Of a stretch of 64,000 bases of DNA, positions 1-11,297 are shown piece after piece. Location of the stretch: contig NC_054742.1 of the NCBI RefSeq assembly GCF_018143015.1, positions 14,305,632 through 14,369,631 of the forward strand, given 5' to 3'. Position numbers and translations under genes: made by a program. Position 1 is the first letter of the stretch; every line of letters starts with the position of its first letter. The notes beneath the pieces were generated by a model. The model was given only the letters and a program-made list of their open reading frames with translations, had not been told where the DNA came from and made no database searches. Source of the DNA: Lytechinus variegatus (Eukaryota > Echinodermata > Echinoidea > Temnopleuroida > Toxopneustidae).

Positions 1-287
1 AATCAATGAAATGTCATTTTCTCAGAAAATTGAAAATGGTTTTCACTGTAACTTTTGTATATCAATAGACAAATCATTTCACACCCGATCATGAAAAGAA
101 AACAAAATTAAGTCATCAGGAACCATACAAAATTTGAAATTCATACATTTTATATTACATAACACATGGGGCAGCTGCTCGTTTATGACGTCACAAATCC
201 AAAATTTTGAACTCTAACAACTTTCTTACTCTTTAACGGATTTTCCTCAAACCTTCACCAATATTTACTATTTTTTCTGCTATTTTT

Positions 288-2049
288 CCCGGGGGGCCAC
301 TTACATTGACGAGTGGATACCATGCGCGACCAAAAAAACACGTAAAAAGGATGTCTTTTTCACGATAGGGCACGTTACGTACGTAACGTGATAAGGGTGT
401 CAAAAACACAAAAAAATAATGAAAAAAGGGTATCTATTTCGCTAGGAAAATTACGTGTTTATAGGGTCGAATTTGAGGGGATGATAAAACAAAATTAAAT
501 GTTTTATAAAGGATGTCCTTTTTGCCCCAACACTACGTGTTTAGAGTCCGATTTGCGCGAGGTGTAGAAGGTGGGGTCGTACTAAACCAAATAAGGTAAA
601 GCCGATGATTTTTAATTTTTATCAATGATTTACCATATTGCACAGACAAACTCAAGTTTATTTTGTTTGCTGATGACACCAACATTTTAATCTCCTGTGA
701 TTCATTTTCTTCATTAAATACTTTACTTAATACTGAACTGAAGAAAGTCTCACTTTGGTTCTCTTCAAATAAACTTTTATTGAATACAGAAAAATCTAAT
801 TATGTATATTTTCATATCAACTCAAAAAATTCACCACAGCAATCTTTGGATAATTTTCAAATCAAAATGAATGATAAAATTATTGAACGTGTCCATCATA
901 CAAAGTTTTTAGGTGTTTTAATAGATGAAAAATTATCATGGAGTATTCATATTTCTACTATTACAAATAAGGTAGCAAAAAATGTTGGTGTTATCAGCAA
1001 ACTCCGTCATATTCTCCCTCAACGAGTTCTTTTGACTTTATATAATACATTAATCTTATCTTACCTAAGTTATTGCAATATTGTATGGGCTAATACTTAT
1101 CATTCAAAACTACAACCATTGTATCTTCTCCAAAAGAAAGTAGTCAGAATATGCACTCATTCTCATTATTTGGCACATACAAAAGATCTTTTTATTCAAC
1201 TGAATGTACTTAATATATTTAATCTAAATGATTACCAATGTGCAATACTTATATTTAAAAATGAAAATAATATTCTTCCTAGCACAGTTTCATATATGGT
1301 AAATAAAAATTGTAATATACATACTTATAACACAAGAACTAGGGAAAATTATCATTTATACCCAGTTGCAAAAAATTATACACTTCAATCTTTTCGACAT
1401 CGTGCCCCAAAAGTTTGGAATAGTCTTTCAATTGAAATTCGATCTTGTAAAACACTTAACGTATTTAAAAGGAAGCTTAAGAAATATTTGCTGACATCTT
1501 GAATATTTTAGATATGCTGCTTTGTATAGGGTTGTGTGGTATCTGTCCTATTCTTCTGTTAATTTAATTTCAATATAGTTTCATATCTGGTTTTATTTCA
1601 ATATTGACAATAATTTATTTCCCCCTACTAGGGTAGCCTGCTCGACAAGCCATCTGGCTTTTTTTGGCTTTCCCCTAATTCCTGTAAATTGCAATATGTT
1701 AACATTATTCGTATATACCATGTATACCAAATTATTGTTTAATCCTTGTTTCTATTGTGTGTAGATATATGTATTTTCTTAATGTTATTTTTATATGGAA
1801 TTTGAAATAAAATGAACTGAACTGAACTGAACTGAAGGACCCGTAACAATAAAACATTCCTGTACTTGTTTAGGGGTTCATTTCAGGGAATATTTGCCAA
1901 GAGTATCGTTTTGTGGGGTTTCACACGCCAATACTTGTTAAGGGGTGCATTTTCAGAATATGGAAATTACGTGTTTAGCCTTTAGGGTGTTTTTCGAGAC
2001 CCCATGGTCGCGCATGGTGTCCACTCGTGAATGGAAGTGCCCCCCCGGG
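288..2049. mobile_element. Non-autonomous DNA transposon with about 44-bp terminal inverted repeats
   Basis: The left end (CCCGGGGGGCCACTT..., then ACGAGTGG and CCATGCGCGACC) reappears inverted at 2004-2049 with a few mismatches. CTATTTTT (280-287 and 2050-2057) flanks it as an 8-bp target-site duplication. The interior left of the LINE fragment holds several degenerate ACGTGTTTA motifs and no coding frame, so no transposase survives. An 8-bp duplication is compatible with hAT-like or related superfamilies, but the termini alone do not decide it. Confidence 0.75.
609..1836 (+). mobile_element. 5'-truncated non-LTR retrotransposon (LINE), reverse transcriptase C-terminal half
   Basis: An open frame from about 618 to 1502 encodes the palm and thumb part of a LINE reverse transcriptase. 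FINDLP is followed by the catalytic FADDT box near 663-677, then KFLGVLIDEKLSW and the usual C-terminal stretch with LSYCNIVWANTY. The frame has no stop, so this copy is not very old. Everything 5' of the palm domain is missing, as is usual for incomplete target-primed reverse transcription. The 3' UTR runs to a short tandem TGAAC tail at about 1810-1836. CR1/L2-like clade is likely from the ADDT box and the repeat tail. It sits inside the DNA transposon at 288-2049. Confidence 0.85.
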
Positions 2050-2154
2050 CTATTTTTACAACAAAGTTTTCTTGAGGGTGAACTTCCCCTAGAAGTCCGA
2101 TACCACTCTAGCTAGCTCTATCAGAGCGCACGGCTGGTGCAGCTATGTTGTTTT

Positions 2155-2196
2155 GGTATACCCATAGAGTTATATATTTAACTCTATGGGTATACC
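2155..2196. repeat. Perfect 18-bp inverted repeat with a 6-base loop
   Basis: GGTATACCCATAGAGTTA is followed after TATATT by its exact complement. It would form a strong hairpin or cruciform. A related stretch (TTTAACTCTATGGG) occurs near 53217, so this is probably the tip of a small dispersed hairpin element. Confidence 0.85.
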
Positions 2197-2747
2197 TCGT
2201 ACCTGTTGTTTTGACCAAAGTCTATTCCTTTTTAAAAAAGGGGAAGAGGGGGAAGAGTATGCTATTAAACCATGTAAACGTTTTAAAAGGAAACACAAAT
2301 AATTACTGCGATATATATGCCCATGATAAATAATTATTGAATTGAACTATTGAACGGGGGAGGGGGGGGGGTGATTTTTTTCTCTTGTTACAACACATTT
2401 CCCCCTAAATCGCGCACCTCTTGCTTTAATTACCACCCCCATGTGTTAAAGTACAACCTCCCGACGTACGTCGATCTTCGAAAAACATGGCGCTGAAAAG
2501 CAAGTGATGTTGCTGTACGATTGTAACGTGAACATGTGACCAGGAACAACACCGCACTGTTGGTTCAAACCAAGTAAAACTGGTAAATAACGTGTGATTT
2601 TCATCCTGATTATTAGTGTGGTCTACTCGTAGAAAATAGCAAAATATTGGATTTGTCATTAGTCGGTTCATGCTGTTTCATGATTGATGAGGCTTACCGG
2701 TATACCGTACCTCAAGTTAACTCCTGCGGCTGCGAACGCAGCGAAGT

Positions 2748-2882
2748 GCGATGTTCGTGCAGGCTTCACTCCACTTCACTACCGTACGATACCGCTACAC
2801 TACACTCCACCTACCCGAGCGTAGCGGTAGCTGTAGACTGTAGTGAAGTGGAGGGGATAGGAGGAGCCTGCACGAACATCGC
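2748..2882. repeat. Short inverted-repeat element, GCGATGTTCGTGCAGGCT arms
   Basis: The 18-bp arms (2748-2765 and 2865-2882) are perfect, and the inner flanks (CTTCACTCCACTTCACTAC and its complement) extend the pairing with mismatches. Related single arms with GGAGCCTACACGAAC occur near 11560 and 15450, so the family is dispersed. Non-coding. Confidence 0.7.
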
Positions 2883-3000
2883 TGAGCCTGAGGTATGATG
2901 GGGTCAGGGGGGTGGGGGTACTCGACCAAAAAAGTAGTTATCATGGATGGTAGTATGGTACTAGTCAGTAGTACGGTACCGTAAGGGCACTAGTATGGCA

Positions 3001-3625
3001 GTGAGTCCAAACTTCGCGCGTGTCCAAACTTCGCGGACGGTCATTATCTCCAAAACTAGCCAATATCCTTAAAATCTGACATCATCAATGTGAAAAGCGA
3101 CCTAAAATTACCCTTCGCTGAAAGTTTCTTTAGGATTAGTCCAATATTCATGAAAATATTGGCAAAAGATCGGCAAATTTGTCACCGTTAGCGCCCGTTT
3201 TGAAGAAAGCAACAAGCATCACGATATCACCATTTTACAAGCAGAAATCATAAAAAATGTGAGTTAAATGTGGTACTAACTGATTCCATAGCATTTTGCC
3301 ATCAATCTGATATAAATATTTCACTTTTTGAGCTTGAGTGTTTGTTTAAATCTCCACAAAAGCTTTGGTGCGCGAAGTTAGGTCACACTTTTTCTGAACG
3401 GTTTCCAGCACAGCCCGCATTCGCCGATCGGAATAGAATTTTGAGATCGCTATACCGGCGAAACCCCGTGACCTACTTTACATTTTCGTCCATGATTTTA
3501 TAGTTTACGATCTTGCCGTCAATGTGGTAACTATTTCTTGAATTGGTTTTGTATAAATTATCAATAATTTGTGGACAAAATTAAGCCTGGTGAATATTTT
3601 TGAAAAGTGCGCGAAGTTTGGACAC
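3001..3625. mobile_element. Non-coding element with 16-bp terminal inverted repeats GTGTCCAAACTTCGCG
   Basis: GTGTCCAAACTTCGCG (3020-3035) is matched by its exact complement at 3610-3625. A second partial copy of the terminal motif starts at 3003. The interior has no convincing frame; the 77-residue frame at 3270-3503 resembles nothing known to me. Looks like a MITE. About 470 bases from here to the LINE start hold nothing I can name. Confidence 0.6.
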
Positions 3626-4093
3626 CCCATCATAGTAGTAGTAGTATTCAACCCGGCATAATTCAAAGATTTTGACATATTTCCAAAAATATTTAGAAAT
3701 ATGGAAACTATCTTAATTTCATACCTTCATAACCTTGGCTCACTCACACAATCAGTTTTGTGAATTTGATGCGTACTGGTCACTGGATAGATTACGGGAC
3801 AAGTTTTCTGTTTTTCAGTGTTTTATCTTCAACCTGGTGCACTATTTCTGTTATAATCTGCTGATTAACACTTCATAGTAAAGACTGGTCACGAAATATC
3901 TGCAGAAAAGTAAGCTAAAATTGTGATTTTCAATGAGATTTATGAAGTGAATTTGTGTTATCTGTACTACGATATACGTAAGCCCATATGCAACACGTTG
4001 TACGGTACGTTGCATTCACGGCTTAGTACAGTTCATGCCCGTTATAGCAACATGGGTGCATTTGCATATGAATGGTAAACATTTCGAACAAGT

Positions 4094-4369
4094 ATGATGA
4101 TGGTGTCTTGGAAGCGTCCATGGCCGTGGAGCTTACATATTGCATGTTTCATGCTCTACATTGGCTTGTCAATAACTATTTGCAATAATTCAGATGGATT
4201 TCTTGCTCCAAAACCTAAAGCTCGATACTCCAATCTCTACATCCAGAAAGGATACTTGAAATCTCGTATCCCATATTATAGTAACGCTATCGCTAGTCTC
4301 AACATTAGGATCATCTGCTGTGGTGACGTGAATCCTAATCCAGGCCCATGTGTTAGATCACGTCTCTGA
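4094..4369 (+). pseudogene. LINE N-terminal leader with 2A-like motif
   Basis: The 91-residue frame begins MMMVSWKRPWPW, has a hydrophobic stretch at about residues 12-30, and reaches CCGDVNPNPGP at 4318-4348. 2A peptides cause ribosome skipping between the final Gly and Pro, with the consensus D-V/I-E-x-N-P-G-P; here Asn replaces the Glu, so activity is doubtful. 2A-like peptides have been reported at this place in sea urchin LINEs. The endonuclease continues in another frame immediately downstream, so a single-base length change separates leader and enzyme in this copy. Confidence 0.75.
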
Positions 4370-6783
4370 TAAAACTCAAATTCGATCAACTAGTAAGCAA
4401 TTGAGTTGCATTCTGCTAAATGCCAGAAGTCTACGTCAGAAAGTACCCGAGTTCGAATCATATATTTGCACTTCCCGACCAGACATCATATGTATTAATG
4501 AAACATGGTTGAATGATGATGTTTACGATGCCTCCTTGGGTATTCCACAAGATTACCTTATATTTCGTCGTGATCGCCCTGATAATCGGCGTGGAGGTGG
4601 CGTCTTGCTTGCTATAAAGCAGTACCTGATACCGGAACGGAAGGTAAACAACAGCTGTCTTGAAATCATCTGGGCCTCCTTCAAGAATGGTTCTGACTCA
4701 TGGCTGATTGGTGTATTATATAGACCTCCTAATAGCAACACATCTTATTGGGATAGGTTGCAAGCTGAATTAGATTTGATCAAACCTGATGATTATGATG
4801 GATGTCTCCTTCTAGGTGACTTCAATGTTGATATGTCGCCAAATGTTCATTCTTCAAATCGGATTCACTTGTCATCAATGATGAATGAGCTTGATCTGAT
4901 TCAGATGGTTTCCTCTCCAACTAGATTGTCGAATGGATCTTCCACTGAGGGATCAATCATCGATCTTGTCTTCACCAACCGTCAATACGCTCTTCTGGAT
5001 GTTAATACCATGGCTAATCATGTGGAGTCTGACCACCTAGCAGTAAGTGTTCGCCTGCGATCACCGAAGCCTGCTCCGACGCCTTCAGTTCTCCGATCGT
5101 TTCTTCATTTGAAACAGGCAGACTTTGGTCATCTTCGGCATACTCTACACCTATTACCATGGAATTCTCTATTGGATCCGGCTGACATTGAGGAAAGCTA
5201 CGAACTATTTCTTGACCTGTTTCATGCTGCCGTCAATGATGCTATCCCACGTACCTTGAAGAAGAAGTCTAAATGTTCACCTTGGATCTCAACAGAACTA
5301 AAGAAACTTGTCTTGCTGAAACATTCTTTGTTTAGAAACGCTAGATGGTCTAAAAGACCTGACGATTGGACTGCTTACAAAGCTCTTAGAAATAAGGTAA
5401 AGAAAGAAACTAGGAAATCTTACTGGACTTATGTGAACTCTCTCTTTACTTGTAAAGATAACAGGCGTAAATTCTGGTCATTTATACGTAATAAAAAGCA
5501 TGCTGTACCACCTCCTAAATTCAAGTTAAATGATATTAACATGTGTAAACCTTGTGACATTGCTAATGCTTTGTGTTGTGCAGAGTGCTTGAGAAGATGA
5601 TCGTGAAGGCTATTGATAATCATGTCGAATCGTTTGGTCTCCTTAATAGAAACCAGCATGGTTTTACGAGAGGGAAGAGTTGTGTTACTCAGCTGGTGAA
5701 TGTGCTCCATAGATGGGCGACTGTCTTGGATAAGAGATCCCCACCACGAATCGACGCAGTTTTTCTAGACATGTCGAAAGCTTTCGACAAAATGCCTCAC
5801 AATGCTCTTCTTGCCAAGCTATCCTCTCAATTCAACATTCAGGGTAACCTGTGGAGATGGATTTGTTCTTTCCTTTCTAACCGCTATCAGTCTGTTCTCT
5901 TTCAGGGTTCAAGCTATTCAATCTCTTCATTAACGACATCTCCATCTCCCTTTCTTCTGAAGCTGTTCTCTTTGCAGATGATCTTCTCTTATTCCGTGTT
6001 ATTTCTTCTGATGCTGACGAAACCATAGTCCAAAATGACTTAGATAGCTTGATACAGTGGACTGCCAGCAATGGTATGTCCTTTAATGCACACAAGACTA
6101 AAGTTATGCATGTGACCAGGAAGAAAAGAATCCAAACTCCTCATTACTATTTAGGAAACGCATGCATATCATCCGTATCTTCATTCTTGTACTTGGGTAT
6201 TACAATTAGTTCAGACCTATCATGGAACCCACACATTGATTCAATTGTCTCTAGGTCGAACCGTCTGCTTGGTTTTATCCGAGTTGTTGCACGTGGTGCC
6301 TCTACCAATGCCATATTTGCATTATATAAAGCTCTCATCTTGCCAATCCTCGAATATGGCATTCCTGCCTGGCACCCGACGACCTTAACTCAATCTAGGA
6401 AAATTGAAAAGATTCAGTGAGCAGCAACCCGCTTAGCTCTCAAGCAGAGGCGAGGCGAAATGCCGTATGATGAAAGACTTCTGGCACTTAACTGGTCATC
6501 ACTCACATCTCGTAGGGACTACTTGTTATGCTCATTTGCATACAAGTGCCTGTCGGGTTTATGTGACTGTGAATCTCTTCTTGAAAACATACTCATTAAC
6601 CCCCGTCATATGGAAGTTCTTTCCTTTCGACATCTTTCTTCTAGGACACAATCCCTCTTCTGCACCCCCTCCAGAAGACTACCTCGACTGTGGGACACAC
6701 TACCCAACGACATCAAGGATGTTGCTGTTCTTTCTCCTACTTTCCTCAGTTCTGTAAAGCAAGCAATTCTATTTCCTGATTAA
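4350..6783 (+). pseudogene. LINE ORF2 remnant: APE endonuclease plus reverse transcriptase
   Basis: The first frame (4350-5600) carries the APE endonuclease motifs in order: LLNARSLRQK, INETWL, RRGGGV, GVLYRPP, LLGDFNVD, and a late SDHLAVSV. The linker then runs to DIANAL near 5570, where the first fingers part of the reverse transcriptase is missing. The next frame resumes at LCRVLEKMI with FLDMSKAFDKMPH (5764-5802). A second gap near 5920 removes the GVPQGS-like region. FADDLLLF, the catalytic YADD-type box, follows at about 5972. The C-terminal part (6049-6783) is interrupted by TGA at 6418. The element's own downstream sequence to 6783 still shows LWDTLPNDIKD. Confidence 0.85.
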
Positions 6784-6866
6784 GACCTTTATGCTTTTCT
6801 ACTTTTCCTGCTTAATACAATGATTCTGGTTCTGCCTTGGAGACATTTTCTTTTCATTATCTCTGC

Positions 6867-6897
<31 letters not shown>

Positions 6898-7683
6898 TTT
6901 TTACTTTGTATAAATTATATCTTTCTCTCCTATCAAAATTATGCAATTATACATTATGCACTTAATGCATGCTTTTCTCTAGATTTTATCTTGTATTTTA
7001 TCTTGTAAATTATCTTAATTATTTTAAGGCTATAGTACAGTGATATTCTTATCCTTTCTCTTTATCTCCTCGATTCGTTAATCCAATGCTTTCTTATCCC
7101 AATTTCCTATCCTGATAAGTTTTATCATGTTATGTTTTTTCACTGTACATGTATCGTTATGATAAATCAAGTGATTATATCCTGAAAAAGTTTTCGATAT
7201 TAATTACATTTTACTTTGGACTTTTACCCCCCTTATTTTTTCAGATCTCCAGTTACACCAGATCTGATAATCATATATATTATTTACAATTGCAAGTTTA
7301 TTTAAAAATACCCCTTTCATTACTGTTCAGCACCGAGGTGTTATTTTTTACTATGTTATATTTTTCCAATTTTGCAGTGGTATTTTTTTATGCATCTCAA
7401 TACTATCTAATTAATTATTTTGGCACCCTTTTCAGTATTCCCTTTTTAAACGTGCAATATTTTGTGTAATAGTATTTATATATTTTTATTTATGTCTTGG
7501 GAGCGGCATGTGTGGGGGCTCATGCCTTCGGGCAACAGTGATGAATTTCGCTTTTGTGCCCCCTGACCCACATGCCGTTCCCGCATTCTTTGCATGTTAA
7601 TGTACTGTAAATTTTCTAATGTAATGTGTATGTACTTTTTTATATTGGTCAAATAAATAATAATAATAATAATAATAACAACA

Positions 7684-7710
7684 TGCGAGGTTAGTAATAC
7701 TAACCTCGCA
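7684..7710. repeat. Near-perfect 27-bp palindrome at the LINE 3' junction
   Basis: TGCGAGGTTAGTA and its exact complement are separated by one base. It begins six bases after the TAA tail of the LINE, so it is either target DNA or the remains of a hairpin element next to the insertion site. Confidence 0.85.
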
Positions 7711-7725
7711 CAACGCATGTGGTTT

Positions 7726-7808
7726 CATAGTGGACTTTGACGTTTTCATTCATCACACGAATGTGAGGGAATGAAAAACGCCAAACATTTCAGTATTTCT
7801 CCACTATG
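7726..7808. repeat. Small hairpin element with CATAGTGGA termini
   Basis: CATAGTGGA (7726-7734) is inverted at 7800-7808, and an inner block TTTTCATTC/GAATGAAAA also pairs. Only about 83 bases long and non-coding. Confidence 0.6.
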
Positions 7809-8178
7809 GAATTTTTTTTTAATCATTTAAGTTTGTGTTAAAAATGAATTGGAAATTATTTATAAAAGTGTTTTTATCGCTTACCTCCAAGTCTCAACCA
7901 GGATACTCCGTTCGATCCGTCCTTAATACTGCGGTGGAAAGTACGCAAACAACAATCGAAAAGCAATTTTTCGTATCGAACATTCTCAATTCAAGTCGTC
8001 AGCGCATAATAGGAAATTGTACCAAAAATCAACAGGTTGCATCTCATGTATGTACTTATTGGTAAAGTACGCCATCTTTTGACAAGATGATGATGAAAGT
8101 GGATTGAACGAGCAAGAAAATAATGCTGATCGCCTAGAATGCAGCTAGCTTGCAACACCGTAAACAAAGGTACCGTAC

Positions 8179-8398
8179 GGTAGGCACTAGGCAGTTTTAA
8201 AAGGACACTCATAAAATTACGTCACTCTCGCGATGAATATTCATTAGATCGTGGTCGTGCGTGTTCAATACAAACTCTCTGCATGCATGCACTCAGTGTG
8301 TATTGAACACGCACGACCACGATCTAATGAATATTCATCGGCGAGAGTGACATAATTTTACGAGTATCCTTTTAAACTTCGTTCTTAAGTGCCTACCG
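8179..8398. repeat. Long hairpin element with a 41-bp perfect stem core
   Basis: Bases 8232-8272 and 8299-8339 are exact inverted complements around a 26-base loop. The pairing continues outward with only a few changes through AAAATTACGTCACTC and TTTAAAAGG to GGTAGGCACT at the outer ends. It is a foldback MITE and a potential source of double-stranded RNA if transcribed. Confidence 0.9.
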
Positions 8399-8795
8399 GC
8401 TTGTGAATATCGCGCGCCCTCTTTAGGCAAAAATTGATATCCACGCTGAGCAGAAGGTATCTACGTGAAGATCACGAAAAATGCTCTTATTTTGTTAAAA
8501 AAAACGGCAAAGAGAATTCAACAAACGATCCATATGGTTCGGTAAGTGTCATAGCGTAAATGTAATGCTTAGCTACGATGTAAAGTCAGTTATTTTAGTA
8601 AAAAGGGTGTGAAAGATTCGCGTGCACCAGGTGCATATGAATCCTTCACACACGAGACGATTTGAAACCATGAGTGACCTTGGCTTTGTTATTTCCAGGG
8701 TCATGAGGGTAATCTGTTGTCGATATTTTCTTTATCAATCTGTCGACTGTATGCGCGTAGGATCGAATTATGCGCCGATGGCCTTTTGCACTGAA

Positions 8796-9002
8796 TTGCA
8801 CTAGTATTCAACCTAGTGAGGATAGATAGCAAATCTCAGAAGGGTTTATATTGGTAAATTAGATCTAGATCTATGTAAGTCTCTGGCTTTGATTAATTCC
8901 CTGTTTGGTCTCATCTCAAATGGTCTAGTCCATAGTCGGATGGGACAAGGGCAGATTGAGAGACAGGACCATCTTTCATCGCTAGGTTGAATACTAGTGC
9001 AA
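8796..9002. repeat. Element with 21-bp perfect terminal inverted repeats
   Basis: TTGCACTAGTATTCAACCTAG (8796-8816) is exactly inverted at 8982-9002. The inner part (GGATAGATAGC...) has no coding frame. The same CACTAGTATTCAAC-type end recurs at 2985, 3650 and 9168, so the terminus belongs to a dispersed family. Confidence 0.8.
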
Positions 9003-10440
9003 AAAACCGTCGCCGTATAATTCAATCGCCCGCGCGCACAGTCGACTGGTTGGAGAAAAAAATAACGGAAAAAGAATAACCAACATTTGCTCTTAGAAAT
9101 ATTATAAGACGGGTCTGAAATTCAGGTAAATTCTATGTTTCTATATATTTGAGGAAACTCTCCAAACAGGTTGAATACTAGTGCCCTTACGGTAGTAGGA
9201 ATGTGCCGCGGGCGCGACAAAAAATGGGGGCCTAGCCCTAGATCTAGGCCTAGTTGGAATTGGAGCGGGCTTATTCATTGCAAAAAAAGGAACTGTTCTC
9301 GGAACGGGCGTCGTTAGGAACTAAAATTAAATTTAAAATGTTTGTGAAAACGGGTGTCCTGACCTTGAACGGGTCGCCTGAGTCTGCACATGCCATGATG
9401 AGTGCGTATTCATCCCTAAATACATGTATACCCAGTTGTGTATCCGGACGGGTTGTGTGTCCGGACGATCAATTTTAGAATGTCGTTTGGAAAAATTTAC
9501 CAGCGAAGTTTCATCAATTTTTAGTACAAAATGTTAGGAAATATTATAAAGAACAAAATAGAAAATGATTACAAGTAATGAATTCATATTTTTAGTGTAA
9601 TCCACAGACAAAGAAGGCTTCAAAAAGATAAGTGTCCGGCCCCCCATCCTATATCTGGCCATGGGCATGGAATGGGCATACGTGCATGAAGCTAGCCCGG
9701 CTGCACGGGCGCCGGTTGCGCTAGCGGAGAGGCGATGGTTGGACAGAGCTTTGTGGTTGCTTTTCACTGAAAATGCGGCTCATTGTAGCAGATCAATATG
9801 GCCGGAACGGCGTAACGGAAAATGTGCGAAGCTTTGGAGCAGATTTCTTTCTTTTTCCTCGATAAGTAGAAAATGCTTTGCTTTCGAGCGGCTTTAACTT
9901 TGTTCTTTTTCTCAAATAGACAAAAATGCTATGTCTTGGAATGGAAATTTGAGTGTAGAAATGGGGATCCCCTCCTGAGTGCCCCCCCCCCCCGGGATGT
10001 GGTGACCAAATTTTGATGTTCATAAATATATATTCATTTTGATGTTCGGCAATATATATCATATATATTCATGGTAGTAAAGTCTTCACTTTTATCATCA
10101 AAATATATACATGTATATATATGTATATGATATATATTGCTGAATCATAAAATGCCTAAAAAGATACCTATTCATGAGCATAAAGTTTTAATCTTTTGTT
10201 TGTAAACTGATTAAGCTTAATTTCTTTTCATGTGTTTGCATGCTGTAACTTAAGATTGGAAGAAATCATGTAACTGGTGAACACTTTACTAACATGAATA
10301 TCAGTGTGTGGGACTAGAGTGAAATTTCATGGTATCTTTGGAAGAGTTTTTAAAGGTGAAGAAATAAAATATCATCATTGATTTTAACATATTTTGTCAA
10401 TATCATACCAATAATTAACATACACGAAAATCAAGTAAAA
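9003..10440. other. Gene-free stretch
   Basis: I see no gene here. There is another GGTTGAATACTAGTGCCC terminus at 9169-9185, a C-run at 9983-9994, and an AT-rich stretch (10020-10140) of TATATA repeats with weak dyad symmetry. The frames present are short and have no family resemblance. Confidence 0.5.
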
Positions 10441-10919
10441 AAATTATTTGTCCGGGGGTCAAAATCAAGGTCAAAGTTAAGGTCAAAGGTCATGACCTTA
10501 TAAATTGCTCCAATACATTATTTGATGCATGTTTTGGATTTTGGATTCCTCTCTGAATTTCCTATCAAATGGTACCAGTTTCATGAAAATTGGTCAACAC
10601 GTAACGACGCATTGAAAGTTGAAGGTCACGCCCATTTTTGTCAAAACAAGGAGAAAAGGACGGGCCGTAGCGCGAGAACCGACGGACCGATTGGACTAAT
10701 TTTTTTGTTTTGTGCTTGGGCCATGGTGAATTTTATGTATACCAAATTACAACGAATTCCGAGATGGTCGGGTGCAAAATTGCACATTCATTGGGTGAAT
10801 TGGCATGGAATGACCCTTCAGTGGAACAACCAATATAATAGAGATGGAAGCCTTTGGTCTAGGCGATGCCATAAAATTTTTGATAAAATGCGTAAATTCC
10901 ATTGGAAACGTGTAATGTA
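10441..10919. repeat. Probable dispersed repeat with AGGTCA direct repeats
   Basis: The start holds several AAGGTCA units including AGGTCAAAGGTCA at 10480-10492, then a long frame (10522-10920) with low-complexity translation that I do not believe encodes a protein. The GGTCA-rich start resembles the intronic repeat family seen at 25196-26290, but the rest does not match it. Confidence 0.4.
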
Positions 10920-10951
10920 GCAGAGCGATAGAACATTTTGACTCAATGACT

Positions 10952-11071
10952 GAGCGCAATTTCAATGTGCGCGGTCAGTCAAACTGTCGTATTGGCCATC
11001 TGTACTGCATTGACTTAGCACGTGAAAAGTGATACGTTTTGATTGACTGCGCGCATTGAAATTGTGGTCAG
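10952..11071. repeat. Imperfect inverted repeat with about 33-bp arms
   Basis: The left arm (10952-10984, CGCAATTTCAATGTGCGCG) pairs with the right arm (11037-11071, GCGCGCATTGAAATTG) with a few mismatches around a 52-base loop. Non-coding. Confidence 0.7.
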
Positions 11072-11227
11072 GGATGTTGTATTCCTATGATGGCATTTTT
11101 GTACAGGGGAAATCTAAACCGAAATAACCAGCATAGAGCTCTTTTGCAATTTTTTCTCTGATCCTTGGTTTTGTGTAAAAATAAAGATACCATAGTCAAG
11201 CAATTGTCTTGTTCTTTCCAAACATGT

Positions 11228-11297
11228 ATTCATGATAGGACTATTTGGGGATTGTTTCATATTTGCGCAGATCTCGATTTATAGTCCTATCATGAAT
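11228..11297. repeat. 17-bp perfect inverted repeat
   Basis: ATTCATGATAGGACTAT (11228-11244) is exactly inverted at 11281-11297 around a 36-base loop. Small hairpin, origin unknown. Confidence 0.8.

Larger units (their letters stand above)
1..2090. repeat. Palindromic MITE copy, split by a later insertion and cut by the window start
   Basis: Bases 1-287 and 2050-2090 match, base by base with divergence, the complete copy at 16201-16681: the same blocks run in the same order, including a TTTATGACGTCACAAATCC block and a terminal TGAACTTCCCCT. The 5' end lies before the window. A DNA transposon (288-2049) interrupts it, and the 8-base CTATTTTT occurs on both sides of that insert. The family is non-coding. 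Its ends are inverted repeats beginning AGGGGAAGTTCACCCTGA. Family assignment beyond 'MITE' is not possible here. Confidence 0.8.
4094..7678 (+). mobile_element. Nearly full-length, decayed CR1-like LINE with APE endonuclease and reverse transcriptase
   Basis: The order is a short hydrophobic leader ending in a 2A-like motif, an APE-type endonuclease, a reverse transcriptase, then a 900-base 3' UTR ending in a TAA tandem tail (7651-7678). The copy is dead: there is a frame change just after the 2A motif, an internal deletion joining the linker to the middle of the reverse transcriptase near 5570, another small deletion near 5920, and a TGA in place of an Arg codon at 6418-6420. The 5' boundary is uncertain; the element may begin up to some 130 bases upstream of 4094. 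Confidence 0.88.

Noticed and set aside
10522-10920. 132-residue plus-strand frame
   Set aside because: No recognisable domain, begins in an AGGTCA-rich repeat, and no splice or neighbour evidence supports it.
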